Assembly (NCBI RefSeq): GCF_947487305.1
Contig: NZ_CANKWH010000012.1
Location: 62,001-126,000, forward strand
Direction of reading: 5' to 3'
Source: an uncultured Paracoccus sp.
GTDB lineage: Bacteria; Pseudomonadota; Alphaproteobacteria; Rhodobacterales; Rhodobacteraceae
Length of the DNA: 64,000 nucleotides
In this document: in pieces, positions 57,701 through 64,000 of the stretch
Layout: each line of letters starts with the position of its first letter
How positions within the stretch are numbered: position 1 is the first letter of the stretch
Notes under the pieces: generated by a model
Told to the model about the DNA's origin: nothing
Seen by the model: the letters and a program-made list of their open reading frames with translations, nothing else
Database searches by the model: none
Position numbers and translations under genes: made by a program

Positions 57701-60700
57701 CTGCCCGCGTCGATCATCTCCTGGGTGATGTCATAGGGCAGGGTCCAGACCCAGATCTCGCCAAGCTCGATCAGGCCATTTCCATTGTCGCCGCTGGTCG
57801 GCGCGCCGGCAGGGATCAGCGGATCGCTGAGCACGGGGCTTGTCAGCGTGACATTGCCGGTATTCTCGGCCCGGACGGTGAAAGTGACCGTCTGCGGGGC
57901 CGAGACCGTGTTCGGGCTGACGGTCTTGCTGAGCGAGGCCGACGGACTGCGCGTGACCTGCGTGACCGCCTCGTCGGATTGCGGCTGGGTCTCGCTGCTG
58001 CTGAAGGTGGCGCTGTTGCTGATCGGCGTGCCCGCGTCAATCATTGCCTGCGTGACCTGGCGCGTGCCGGTCCAGACCCAGGTTTCGCCCACATCCAGCA
58101 AGCCGTTGCCATTGCCGTCGCCCGCCGGAGCCGCGAGGTCGGGCAGGCCGGGATCGGCGAGGCTGGGAGAGGTCAGGGTGACGTTGCCGGTATTCCTGAC
58201 CGTGATCGTGTAGGTCAGCGGACCGGGTGCGCTGATGGTCGCGGCGCTGACGCTCTTGTCGATGCTGAAGCCGGGATTGCGACCCAGCACGGTCACGGCC
58301 TGCGCCGAATCCGGGCTGACGTTGTCGGCGCCGAAGGTGGCGGTATTGGTGATGGCGGTGCCGCGATCGATCATCGCCTGGGTGACGGTGAAGGGCATGG
58401 ACCAGGTCCAGCTTTGCCCCGGCGCGAGGACCATCTGGCTGGCCGAGCAGACCGGCGCGGTCGCCGGAAGCACGACCGTGCCGCCGCTCGTGCTGTCCTG
58501 CGTCACCCGGTCGGTCAGGTCGCAGCCATTGATGCTGACATTGCCGGTATTGGTGACGGTGATGGCATAGTTCAGGATTCCGGGCGCATCGATGGCGGTC
58601 CGATCGACCTGCTTGCTGATGGCAAAGCGCTGGCGCTGCTCGATCTGCGAGGTGGCGCTGGCCTGCGCGGCATTCGCGGGCAAGCCGTCGGCGCTGGCGG
58701 TCACGGTGTTCACGATGGCACCACCGGCATCCAGATCGGCCTGGGTCACGCTATAGACGGCCGTGAACAAGCGGGTCTGGCCGGGGGCCAGCGACAGGCC
58801 CGTCGGATCGGGCGAGATGCTGCCGCTCGGCACCAGGCTGTCATTCAGCACCAGGTTTTGCAGCGTCACGTTGCCCGAATTCCGAACCGAGATCGTATAG
58901 TTCAGCGGCCCGACCGCCGAGACCGTCGGCTGGTCGACGGTCTTGGTCACGTTCAGCGCCGGCAGCGACTGGATCGTGGTCGAGGCATTGGCGCTGGCAG
59001 CCGGCGTCTGGCCCGAGGAGACGGTGACGCTGTTGCGGATCGTGCCGCCGGCATCGATCGCCGCCTGATTGACCGCATAGGTCGCCGCATAGGTCCAGCG
59101 CTCGCCGACGTTCAGAACGCCGTCGCCATTGCTGTCACCCGCGCTCAGCGTCGGCCCGCTGGTGGGGCGCGTCTCGGTGCCTCCCTGGGTGATCCGGTCG
59201 TCAAGCGCGATGCCGGTCAGGGCCACGTTCCCGGTATTCTCGACGGTGATCGTATAGGCCAGCGAACCGGGCGCGGCGATGCTGGTCCGATCGACAGACT
59301 TCAGCACCGACATGGCCGGCCCACGTGTGACCGTCGTGGTCGCAATATCGGTGCGGATCAGCGCGTTACCCCCGAAACTCGCGGCGGCGCGAACGGTGTT
59401 CACGATGTCAAAGCCCGTCGCCCCGGGGTTCGAGGGATCACCGGCATCGATGGCGGCCTGGGTCAGCGCATAGCTGGTGCCCAGAACCCAGACCTCGCCG
59501 ACCCCCAGCTTCTGGTCGCCGCCCGTGTCGCCCGACGGCTGCGTCACCTGCGGTGAGGTTGCCCCGCCGGGCGCGGCCACGCGGTCGGTGATGGCGGCAT
59601 AGGGCAGGTCCAGCGAGACATTGCCGTCATTGCGAATGGTGATCTGGTAGGTCAGCAGGCCGGGCGTCGCGGTCGTAACCGGGTCCACGGTTTTCTCGAC
59701 CGAAAAAGCCGGGCTTTGGGTGATCTGAGTCCGCACCGAGCCCGAGACCGGGCTAGGCGTCTGCGTCGAGGTCATCGCAAATGTGTTTTCCAGCCGCGCG
59801 CCATTGTCGATCTGGGCCTGGGTCACGGTGAACACCGCCCGATATTGCCAGAACTCGCCGACATCGAGGATCTCGTCGCCGTTGCCATTGGCTGTCCGGG
59901 TCGGAACCGGGGCAGGGGCCAGCACGGTGCCGCCCTGATTGATGGTATCGGTGAAGGCCAACCCGGTCAGATCGGTATTCCCGACATTTTCGACGTCGAT
60001 GGTATAGACCAGCGGTCCGGGCGCGGTGATCGAGCCGAGATTGACCGTCTTCGTAACCGACATCGCCGCCGCCTGGTTGACCAGCGTGGTCGCGGTGGCA
60101 AAGCGCCGCTCGGGGATCTGGTCAAAGCCGGTCTCGACGCGGTTGATGATCGGCTGGCCGGCATTGATCATCGCCTGCGTGACCGCGTAGGTCGCGGCAT
60201 AGGTCCAGGTTTCGCCAACATCGAGGATCCCGTTGCCGTTGGTGTCGCCGCCGCTGCGGGTCGGGCCGGTTGTCGGCGGAACCGGGGCGGTCGAGCCGCG
60301 CTGGATCTGGTCGCTGATCGCCGGATTGGTCAGCGCGATGTTCCCGGTATTGGCGATGGTGATGGTATAGGCCAGCGTGCCGGGTGTGGTGATATTGGCC
60401 TGATTGACGGCCTTCGACAGGGTATAGGCCGGCTGGCGGACCATATTGACGACGGCGGTATCAACCCGCGGCGTCGGGCTTTGCACCGTTGTGACCGAGA
60501 CCGAGTTGCTGAGCCTGCGCCCGTCATCCAGATCGGCCTGCGTGACGGGATAGCTGGCGGTGTAGGTCCAGGTTTCGCCCACATCCAGCTGGGTGTTGCC
60601 GTTCGTGTCGCCGCTGCTCAGCGTGGGGGTCAGGGTGACGGTCGTGCCATTGCCGCGCGTCAGCGTGTCGGCAAGGCTGACGCCGGTCAGGGTGACGTTG

Positions 60701-62556
60701 CCCTCGTTCCGGACGGTGATGGTGAAGCTGGCCGGGCCGGGTGCGCTGACGCTGGTCGCCCCGGCGGTCTTGGTGACCGAGAAGGCGGGCGAGGCGGCAA
60801 GCGTCGTCGTGGCTGTGGCACTTTGTCCGCTGGCGCCCGGCGTGGTGCTGGCTACAGTGGCGGTGTTCAGCAGGTTGGCGCCATTGTTGATGTCGGCCTG
60901 GGTGACGGTGTAGCTGGCCGAATAGACCCAGGTTTCGCTGACATCGAGGCGGCCGTTCGAATTGGTATCACCCGAGACGCGCGTGGTGGCGGGCGTCGCG
61001 CGGCTGGTGCCGCCCTGGGTGACGGCATCGGTGAGGGCGATGCCGTTCAGCGTGACATTGCCGCGGTTGGCGACGCGGATGTCATAGGTGATGACCTGAC
61101 CGGCGGCGGTGGCGGTGGTCTGCGCCGTGGTCTTGGTGATCGACATGGCCGGGCTGGCGCTGATCGCGGTGGTGGCGGTGGCGACCTGCGGCGTGGTGAT
61201 CTGGGTCGTGCGCACCGACACGCTGTTCAGGATGCTGTTGCCATTGTCGATATTGGCCTGCGTCGCCGCATAGGTGGCGCGGTAGACCCAGCTTTCGCCC
61301 ACATCGAGGCTGTTGTTGCTGTTCGTGTCGCCGGAAACATAGGCCGGTGCCGGCGTGGCCAGCGTCGTGCCCTGCTGGGTCACGGTGTCGGTCAACGCCA
61401 AGCCGGTCAGCGGAATGTTCCCGGTATTGCGGACGGTAATGTTGTAGGTCAGCGTGCCCGGCGCCGTGATCGAGGTCGGCGAGACGGTCTTCTCGACCGT
61501 CATCTGCGGGTTGTCGAGCGTGTTGGTGAAGGTGCAGGTGATCAGCCGGTTGGTCGACCCGGTCGGCAGGTTGGTCAGCGTGACACCGGTGCTGAGGCTC
61601 GAGCTGACCCCGCTCAGGTTGCCGTCGCTGGCGACGCAGGCAAGGTTGGTCAGCTGCCAGCCGGCCAGCGCGCTTTCGCGGATGTTGATGGTGCCGCCGG
61701 CATAGGTGCGGATGATCTCGCTGGTGCTGGTGCTGTTGGCGCCGGTCAGGGTGAAGCTGGCCGGGAAGGCGGTGGCGGTGCCGCCGCTTTGGGTCGTGGT
61801 GAAGGCGAAATTGGTCGTGGCGGCGGCGGGATTCGCGGATTTGACGATGCGGATGGCGTTGACCGGCGAGATCCTTGCATAGACGCAGAAAACGGTCGTC
61901 GCCCGTTCCGGCACGTCGTAATAGACCGCGCCCTGACGGGTCGGCGCGGCGGGACAGACCCCGTCCGGGGCCGGCGCGACGCCGCCGACATTCAGCGTGT
62001 AGGCATTGCCATCCGAGGCGATGAACGCGGCAGTTCCGGCCTCGCTTACGGCCGAAAGGGTGATCCGATCATAGCAATCGGTGATCTGCGGGCCATAGAC
62101 GCAGTTGCCGCTGTTCGGGGTCTCGTGCTTGCTGATCGTATAGGGCAGGGCCGGGCTGCCCATGACCGACAAGAGCAGGTTCGAGGTGATGGTCGGACCG
62201 GCGGCAGGGCCGCCAGTGCCCGCAAAGACCGGGTTGTTGAAATCGGTGATGATGGCGACGGGCACGAATTGTCCGGGCGTGAAGGCTCCCGGTTGTGTCG
62301 GCGCGATCTGGACGCCGCTGCTGGCGGTCGGCTGGCCGCAATTGGTGCCGGAGTTCGCGTTGGGGTTGCCATAGCGGAACCCGACTGCCGAGGTTGCATA
62401 GCCCTGCTGGGGATAGAAGACGCTGCAATAGAGGGTGGTGAGGTTCGAGGTGACATTCTCGACGCGCCCGCGGATGTCGCTGATCGATTGCGCGCCTGCG
62501 GTTCCGGCAAGGGAAATCAGTAGAAGAGTAATGCAGAGCCTGATGAATCCCGACAT
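51790..62556 (-). CDS. Giant DUF11-repeat surface protein with SdrD_B-like C-terminal domain
   Basis: A 3588-residue exported protein. Residues 1-22 are a signal peptide (MSGFIRLCITLLLISLAGTAGA). About 23-230 is an unassigned Cys-containing N-domain. About 234-347 is a prealbumin/SpaA-like domain (GGTINIRESALAGWQL). From residue about 352 there are about 25 DUF11-type Ig-like repeats, each opening with a xxxKT/S-like strand and carrying NTGNVTLTG and VTQADIDNG. A cadherin-like insert (NDERLLQQPGQPVTITILSNDSTTG) comes before the last two. Then an SdrD_B-like module (VIGRVFDDQSGDGYQQPGELGIGGVRLVTVNG) and a unique 90-residue tail ending QRAGN follow. There is no LPXTG, no type I signal and no autotransporter barrel, so the coupled barrel gene is the likely outer-membrane partner. 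Adhesion or surface-layer role is inferred. Confidence 0.88.
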   Translation of the reverse strand: MSGFIRLCITLLLISLAGTAGAQSISDIRGRVENVTSNLTTLYCSVFYPQQGYATSAVGFRYGNPNANSGTNCGQPTASSGVQIAPTQPGAFTPGQFVPVAIITDFNNPVFAGTGGPAAGPTITSNLLLSVMGSPALPYTISKHETPNSGNCVYGPQITDCYDRITLSAVSEAGTAAFIASDGNAYTLNVGGVAPAPDGVCPAAPTRQGAVYYDVPERATTVFCVYARISPVNAIRIVKSANPAAATTNFAFTTTQSGGTATAFPASFTLTGANSTSTSEIIRTYAGGTINIRESALAGWQLTNLACVASDGNLSGVSSSLSTGVTLTNLPTGSTNRLITCTFTNTLDNPQMTVEKTVSPTSITAPGTLTYNITVRNTGNIPLTGLALTDTVTQQGTTLATPAPAYVSGDTNSNNSLDVGESWVYRATYAATQANIDNGNSILNSVSVRTTQITTPQVATATTAISASPAMSITKTTAQTTATAAGQVITYDIRVANRGNVTLNGIALTDAVTQGGTSRATPATTRVSGDTNSNGRLDVSETWVYSASYTVTQADINNGANLLNTATVASTTPGASGQSATATTTLAASPAFSVTKTAGATSVSAPGPASFTITVRNEGNVTLTGVSLADTLTRGNGTTVTLTPTLSSGDTNGNTQLDVGETWTYTASYPVTQADLDDGRRLSNSVSVTTVQSPTPRVDTAVVNMVRQPAYTLSKAVNQANITTPGTLAYTITIANTGNIALTNPAISDQIQRGSTAPVPPTTGPTRSGGDTNGNGILDVGETWTYAATYAVTQAMINAGQPIINRVETGFDQIPERRFATATTLVNQAAAMSVTKTVNLGSITAPGPLVYTIDVENVGNTDLTGLAFTDTINQGGTVLAPAPVPTRTANGNGDEILDVGEFWQYRAVFTVTQAQIDNGARLENTFAMTSTQTPSPVSGSVRTQITQSPAFSVEKTVDPVTTATPGLLTYQITIRNDGNVSLDLPYAAITDRVAAPGGATSPQVTQPSGDTGGDQKLGVGEVWVLGTSYALTQAAIDAGDPSNPGATGFDIVNTVRAAASFGGNALIRTDIATTTVTRGPAMSVLKSVDRTSIAAPGSLAYTITVENTGNVALTGIALDDRITQGGTETRPTSGPTLSAGDSNGDGVLNVGERWTYAATYAVNQAAIDAGGTIRNSVTVSSGQTPAASANASTTIQSLPALNVTKTVDQPTVSAVGPLNYTISVRNSGNVTLQNLVLNDSLVPSGSISPDPTGLSLAPGQTRLFTAVYSVTQADLDAGGAIVNTVTASADGLPANAAQASATSQIEQRQRFAISKQVDRTAIDAPGILNYAITVTNTGNVSINGCDLTDRVTQDSTSGGTVVLPATAPVCSASQMVLAPGQSWTWSMPFTVTQAMIDRGTAITNTATFGADNVSPDSAQAVTVLGRNPGFSIDKSVSAATISAPGPLTYTITVRNTGNVTLTSPSLADPGLPDLAAPAGDGNGNGLLDVGETWVWTGTRQVTQAMIDAGTPISNSATFSSSETQPQSDEAVTQVTRSPSASLSKTVSPNTVSAPQTVTFTVRAENTGNVTLTSPVLSDPLIPAGAPTSGDNGNGLIELGEIWVWTLPYDITQEMIDAGSPILNTASFDTAETSPQSDAAQVTIQQEPGLALVKTGSHDDANGNGRADAGERINYVFTVSNTGNVALRQVDVTDASLSPQLVGTVAQLAPGTTATLRASYALTQEDIDRGRVTNTALARGQTANGDPVEDTSGSGTGNDTPTVVTLPAQPGLSLDKRLAAGEDPTYSRLGRIINYEFEVTNTGNVTLAGPVTVEDSLTTTPVCPAGNLLPGASMICTASSRVSQADLDRGEIDNTATARADGQSATDRLIMLAVQSPALTLVKSSDHSGAFGEGIVVNYSYEVTNSGNQTISGPITVSDNRIPGGIECLPSGSVLLPGNSRICTASYTVTEIDSRAGSVTNNAIATGQGPNGPVQSPPASVTVPADADPALTLTKQFVTGGTVSDSLTYGAGDSITYRFTVRNTGQTDIFGPLRIDDATLGETITCSAGTGIALTIGETVTCDLDHVVTQADLDRGQLVNTATATGNIADGSGGLAEITSPPATATAQSNAAPALSLTKTAEPAAGAALGDVIAFTVTARNDGAQTLRDLRVLDPMLADFACPSPLAVLAPGETMVCSGSWQVTQADIDAGEVSNTATATAFAPPPPSGGNGVPLSATATARHQTQTGAPALELTKGATLVDQNGDGVASLGDAVEYTLTVRNTGNVTLRGVEITDPMLGASPVLTLAQLLPGDSRSLVRSHTLTQAELDDPSGQITNTANASGRDPDDVAVIAPPASASLPLTGREGVDLVKTGTFIDQDGNGRANAGDQMVYAFAITNTGTVTLTNVVLTDALAGVTVTGSPVASIAPGDTDRSITGSYELTQEDIDRGTLANDATVTAQPPDRGEISDQASHSTNLGSVGALRLVKTGTYVDADSSGTMNVGDRIDYVLEVTNTGTETLAPVMVSDPLLSLNQTIARMAPGATELVSRSYVLRQSDIDEGTRDNLADAAGTRPNGSATEQQAFAEVPLEQQADFTLTKDAAYQDSNGDGRISLGDDIVYRLVVQNIGTVTLNGIEISDPLLGGVVAQTGALEPDQEQSVLVEYPLTQDDIDAGSVTNEASAQAYAPNGELLTREAGTTTPLDTDPAMTVTKVADQELIGQAGVIAYTITLENTGTTTLRGIALEDQVRQDGVPVATLQPTPVDRGDGNDTLSPGEVWTWRASYAVGQEQIDDGSDLVNRIRITAANASLAVIAEAPTRIEAETGLDLVKTASAALSDPAQPGDVVTYTFRITNTGQQRLVNVTLTDPKEGMELPRTTVAELAVGATVELTGTYALTQADIDRGLVSNQALVSGTRPDRTDLRDLSGPDPATDAPTVVPLDPAAELVLVKSARHDDANGDGAMSLGETLVYSFSVHNAGNVILRGVTVTDPMLAGSPFGTVAILAPGETRQIPETGSHVISEADVAAGSVTNTATASGTRPDGETVTGQDQLITSLVPAPTAENDERLLQQPGQPVTITILSNDSTTGAAALDPGSVRIVGAPGDGRRLVIEGQGIWTVDPATGVLTFAPATGFTGDPDPIRYLVSTMAGVASNPATVTVTYARTGLELDNQIVDSRDVNGNGIFDAGDIAVFEFTVTNTGNVPLTGVTVATTSLPLPGLVCVPVDLAPGETVVLRCTGAEYTVTEADMQAGEITMTAEASGEDPWGESVTAEAVAAEPVAQPVEPTLELTKRALLTRVTAGQDVPFEITVENLETQQRAIVDVIDTLPPGFLYRRDSGRVDGEAVETRESGSRVTVDEVIIEPGETVVIRLTAFVPGSVTPGEYVNRVIARDSETGNQLGNEATATVTVEAEPVFDCGTVIGRVFDDQSGDGYQQPGELGIGGVRLVTVNGVFVTSDQHGRFHLPCPDLPRDIGSNFVLKLDESSLPTDTAVTSENPRVIRLTAGKMTEANFGVARLQVVAVDLAAMAFAGNDPIPALVDGLRGMVAQIATRPSLIRLNYTEAQESRELILARLQAVTRTIRAIWPATASYQPRIDTQITRQRAGN
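52440..61503 (-). repeat. Array of about 25 DUF11-type repeats within the giant gene
   Basis: Repeat units of about 100-135 codons. The first eleven share SITAPG-like openings, then TxYITVxNTGNV and a DTNGNGxLDVGETW loop; the next twelve have the loop at the start of the unit (DANGNGRADAGERINY). The two subfamilies occupy separate blocks rather than alternating. Bounds are approximate. Unit DNA identity is low enough that recent tandem expansion is not obvious. Confidence 0.8.
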
Positions 62557-63033
62557 TTTTCCCTGGCCTCGGTCGCGGGGACCTGAACGCGAGGAAAGTC
62601 AGGCCCGGTATAAATTCACGCGGCTCGACCAGATCACCGGTCGCTCCTCGCGCAGTCGAAAATTTGCCAGGAGCGCAATGCCTGCTCCTGCCAGTTGTCC
62701 GGCGGTGAAGCCGTCGGTCCTCGGGGGATGCCCTCGGAATCGTGGTTAACCATAGGTTGTGCCGAGCGGGGGGGATAGTGCAGCTGCATGATCTGCAGAA
62801 TTAACTCTCTGGTTGTGGCAAATCGGACAAAAGGTCGGTCGCGAATCGATCTAATGGGCAATCGGTCCCGGGCTGGCTGACCGTCCGATCCCCGCCGGCG
62901 TCAAGCGCCAAGGACCAGCGGCGGTCAGCTGGCCCGCACCATCGAGGATGCAGGCGCGGCACCTGATTCCCGGCCGGTGATCGCGCGTTGCAGGGGCCTT
63001 GCCGCAGAGGTCCCGGACCCGGCCTTTCCCCGC
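62557..63033. other. Upstream region of the giant gene
   Basis: Nearly 480 bases between the giant gene (minus) and the tRNA-Trp promoter (plus), without a supportable gene. The giant gene's ribosome site is CCAGGGA directly before ATG. A 10-base palindrome TGGTTAACCA (62743-62752) contains TTAACCAT (62746-62753), identical to the half-site usually given for CtrA. Short frames here have no coding character. Confidence 0.5.
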
Positions 63034-63062
63034 TTGACGTCCCCCGCGCCAAACCCTATCAG
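63034..63062 (+). promoter_or_regulatory. Promoter of tRNA-Trp
   Basis: TTGACG (63034-63039), 17-base spacer, TATCAG (63057-63062), 12 bases before the tRNA 5' end. Confidence 0.8.
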
Positions 63063-63073
63063 GGCCGAACCGC

Positions 63074-63149
63074 AGGGGTATAGCTCAGTTGGTAGAGCAT
63101 CGGTCTCCAAAACCGAGGGTCGTGGGTTCGAGTCCCCCTGCCCCTGCCA
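63074..63149 (+). tRNA. tRNA-Trp, anticodon CCA
   Basis: AGGGGTATAGCTCAGTTGG starts the gene; the acceptor stem AGGGGTA pairs with TGCCCCT. The anticodon stem CGGT-CTCCAAA-ACCG carries CCA. GGTTCGAGTCC is the T arm; discriminator G and encoded CCA end it at 63149. It is 76 bases long. The usual downstream secE-nusG genes are not here. Confidence 0.96.
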
Positions 63150-63224
63150 GGTCTCTTTCCGCGTCGCATCGGACGGCCTGTCCGGCCACGTTGACCTGAT
63201 GCGCCGGCGGGCGTATCGGGGCTG

Positions 63225-63650
63225 ATGCTGTCCCAGAAAGCCCGCTACGCCTTTCATGCCATGACCTATCTTGCCCGCAAGGGCGAGCCGGCATCGGTTG
63301 CCGAGATTGCCGCGTCCGAGGGGATGCCGGCGAAGTTTCTGGAACAGGTGATGGCCGCGCTGAAGGCTGGCGGGCTGGTGGCCTCGCGGCGCGGGGCAGG
63401 GGGCGGCTATCGGCTGGCCCGGCCTGCCGTCGAGATAAGTTTTGCCGCCATCATGCGCTGCATCGACGGACCCTTGGCTCTGGCCCCCTGTGCCAGCCAG
63501 CACGCCTATGGCCCCTGCGCCGATTGCAAGACCCCCGAGGCCTGCGAGATTCGGCAGGTGCTGATCTCGGTGCGCGATACGACCGCGTTGCTGTTGGAAG
63601 GCACATCGCTGGCCGAGATGATCGGCGGGCGGAAGATCTCGTTCATCTGA
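63225..63650 (+). CDS. Cysteine-rich Rrf2-family regulator
   Basis: A 141-residue Rrf2 winged-helix protein. The DNA-binding half is LSQKARYAFHAMTYLARKG, VAEIAASEGMPAKFLEQVMAALKAGGLVASRRGAGGGYRLAR. The C-terminal part has five cysteines (C79, C89, C98, C101, C107) in APCASQHAYGPCADCKTPEACEIR, an arrangement suited to an Fe-S cluster or thiol sensing. It is not the IscR spacing. It directly precedes the TauE/SafE exporter, with a dyad site between them, so the exporter is its likely target; sulfite or sulfur-compound sensing is inferred. Confidence 0.88.
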   Translation: MLSQKARYAFHAMTYLARKGEPASVAEIAASEGMPAKFLEQVMAALKAGGLVASRRGAGGGYRLARPAVEISFAAIMRCIDGPLALAPCASQHAYGPCADCKTPEACEIRQVLISVRDTTALLLEGTSLAEMIGGRKISFI

Positions 63651-63656
63651 TCCTGA

Positions 63657-63675
63657 CTGCCTGTTTTTCAGGCAG
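63657..63675 (+). terminator. Small hairpin after the Rrf2 gene
   Basis: CTGCCTG-TTTTT-CAGGCAG, just past the stop. There is no T-run after the stem, so termination is uncertain. Confidence 0.4.
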
Positions 63676-63708
63676 GGGCTGCAATTCAGCGCCTGAGAAA
63701 GAGCATTA

Positions 63709-63727
63709 TCCTACCATGCCGATAGGA
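63709..63727 (+). promoter_or_regulatory. Probable Rrf2 operator upstream of the exporter
   Basis: TCCTACC-N5-GATAGGA, an inverted repeat matching at 6 of 7 positions, 38 bases before the exporter start codon and inside AT-rich DNA. Confidence 0.55.
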
Positions 63728-63765
63728 ATTATGGATTTATCTGCCAAATCTCACGGGAGAGAGAG

Positions 63766-64000
63766 ATGGAAGATTCGTTTCTGCTGTTCGCGCTGGTCGG
63801 CTTTCTGGCCCAGATCGTCGATGGCGCCTTGGGCATGGCCTATGGTGTGGTGTCCTCCTCGGTGCTGCTCAGCTTTGGCGTGACGCCCGCGGCAGCCTCG
63901 GCGGCGGTCCATGCGGCCGAGTGCTTTACCACCGGCGCCAGCGCCGCCAGCCATGTCTGGCATCGCAACGTCAACTGGCGGCTGTTCTGGGCGCTGATGC
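63766..64000 (+). CDS. TauE/SafE-family sulfite exporter, N-terminal part (cut by window edge)
   Basis: The first 78 residues are visible. EDSFLLFALVGFLAQIVDGALGMAYGVVSSSVLLSFGVTPAAASAAVHAAECFTTGASAASHVWHRNVNWRLFWALM contains the family signatures GFLAQIVDGALGMAYG and SAAVHAAE..TTGASAASH at the end of the first and second membrane helices. The family moves sulfite, sulfoacetate or related anions across the inner membrane. ATG follows GGGAGAGAG. It is probably controlled by the preceding Rrf2 protein. Confidence 0.9.
   Translation, partial: MEDSFLLFALVGFLAQIVDGALGMAYGVVSSSVLLSFGVTPAAASAAVHAAECFTTGASAASHVWHRNVNWRLFWALM

Noticed and set aside
52440-61503. CRISPR or satellite-like tandem repeat array
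   Set aside because: The repetition is at protein level with units of 100 or more codons and divergent DNA; there are no short exact repeats with spacers.
59716-62523. A 935-codon open frame on the plus strand inside the giant gene
   Set aside because: It is the antisense mirror of a repetitive GC-rich gene; it has low-complexity Arg/Asp/Gly-rich text, no ribosome site and no domain.

Overview
The window reads as a chromosomal segment of a GC-rich alphaproteobacterium of the Rhodobacteraceae, most like Paracoccus. This rests on gene content and order (glnB-glnA, an IscR with one cysteine, a DUF2849-cysI-cysH-DUF934-fpr sulfur cluster, a eukaryote-type NADP isocitrate dehydrogenase) and on TTGAC-type promoters. 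No database search was run, so the genus is an inference. Genes are densely packed on both strands, often with 1-8 base stop/start overlaps. There are three tRNAs and no sign of prophage, insertion sequence, integrase or CRISPR.

Layout. 1-6.6 kb: a cut alpha/beta hydrolase, trigger factor, tRNA-Leu, NAD(P)HX repair enzyme, the nitrogen operon glnB-glnA, and an Old Yellow Enzyme. 6.9-11 kb: a glyoxalase-superfamily protein, a DUF3445 haem N-demethylase and a two-gene DNA-repair-like operon: a radical SAM protein ending in a sliding-clamp-binding motif, and a UdgX-like uracil-DNA glycosylase fusion. 11-12.4 kb: a MarR regulator plus epimerase pair with its own operator-promoter. 12.6-21.7 kb: housekeeping and metabolic genes (ileS, aldo/keto reductase, glycosyltransferase-like protein, Tat-exported agmatine deiminase, tRNA-Tyr, rlmB, YHS protein, CoA-binding protein). 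21.7-28.6 kb: an OmpA-domain envelope protein and the assimilatory sulfate reduction cluster with a divergent Lrp/AsnC regulator. 28.6-35.5 kb: arsC-arsH, a three-helix membrane protein joining a Pycsar-effector-like DUF5706 segment to a DUF3616 propeller, an IscR-type regulator facing a hydrolase and a tandem-HD protein, and icd. 36-39.8 kb: a serralysin-like secreted metalloprotease with RTX repeats and a small exported protein. 39.8-47.8 kb: a complete dppABCDF dipeptide importer with an Xaa-Pro peptidase at its end, then a divergent cytochrome P450. 47.8-62.6 kb: a small membrane protein, then an 11-kb gene for a 3588-residue DUF11-repeat surface protein, translationally coupled to a ~1000-residue outer-membrane barrel. 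63-64 kb: tRNA-Trp, a cysteine-rich Rrf2 regulator and the start of a TauE/SafE exporter with a clear operator between them.

Most worth following up: the giant surface protein and its barrel partner, with about thirteen EF-hand-like loops in the repeats; the membrane DUF5706-DUF3616 fusion; the radical SAM/UdgX operon with a clamp motif; the face-to-face iscR/hydrolase promoters sharing a perfect 13-base inverted repeat; and a split motif (CCGGGATATTT-N4-GAAGATGA) found twice in 3'-flanking DNA.
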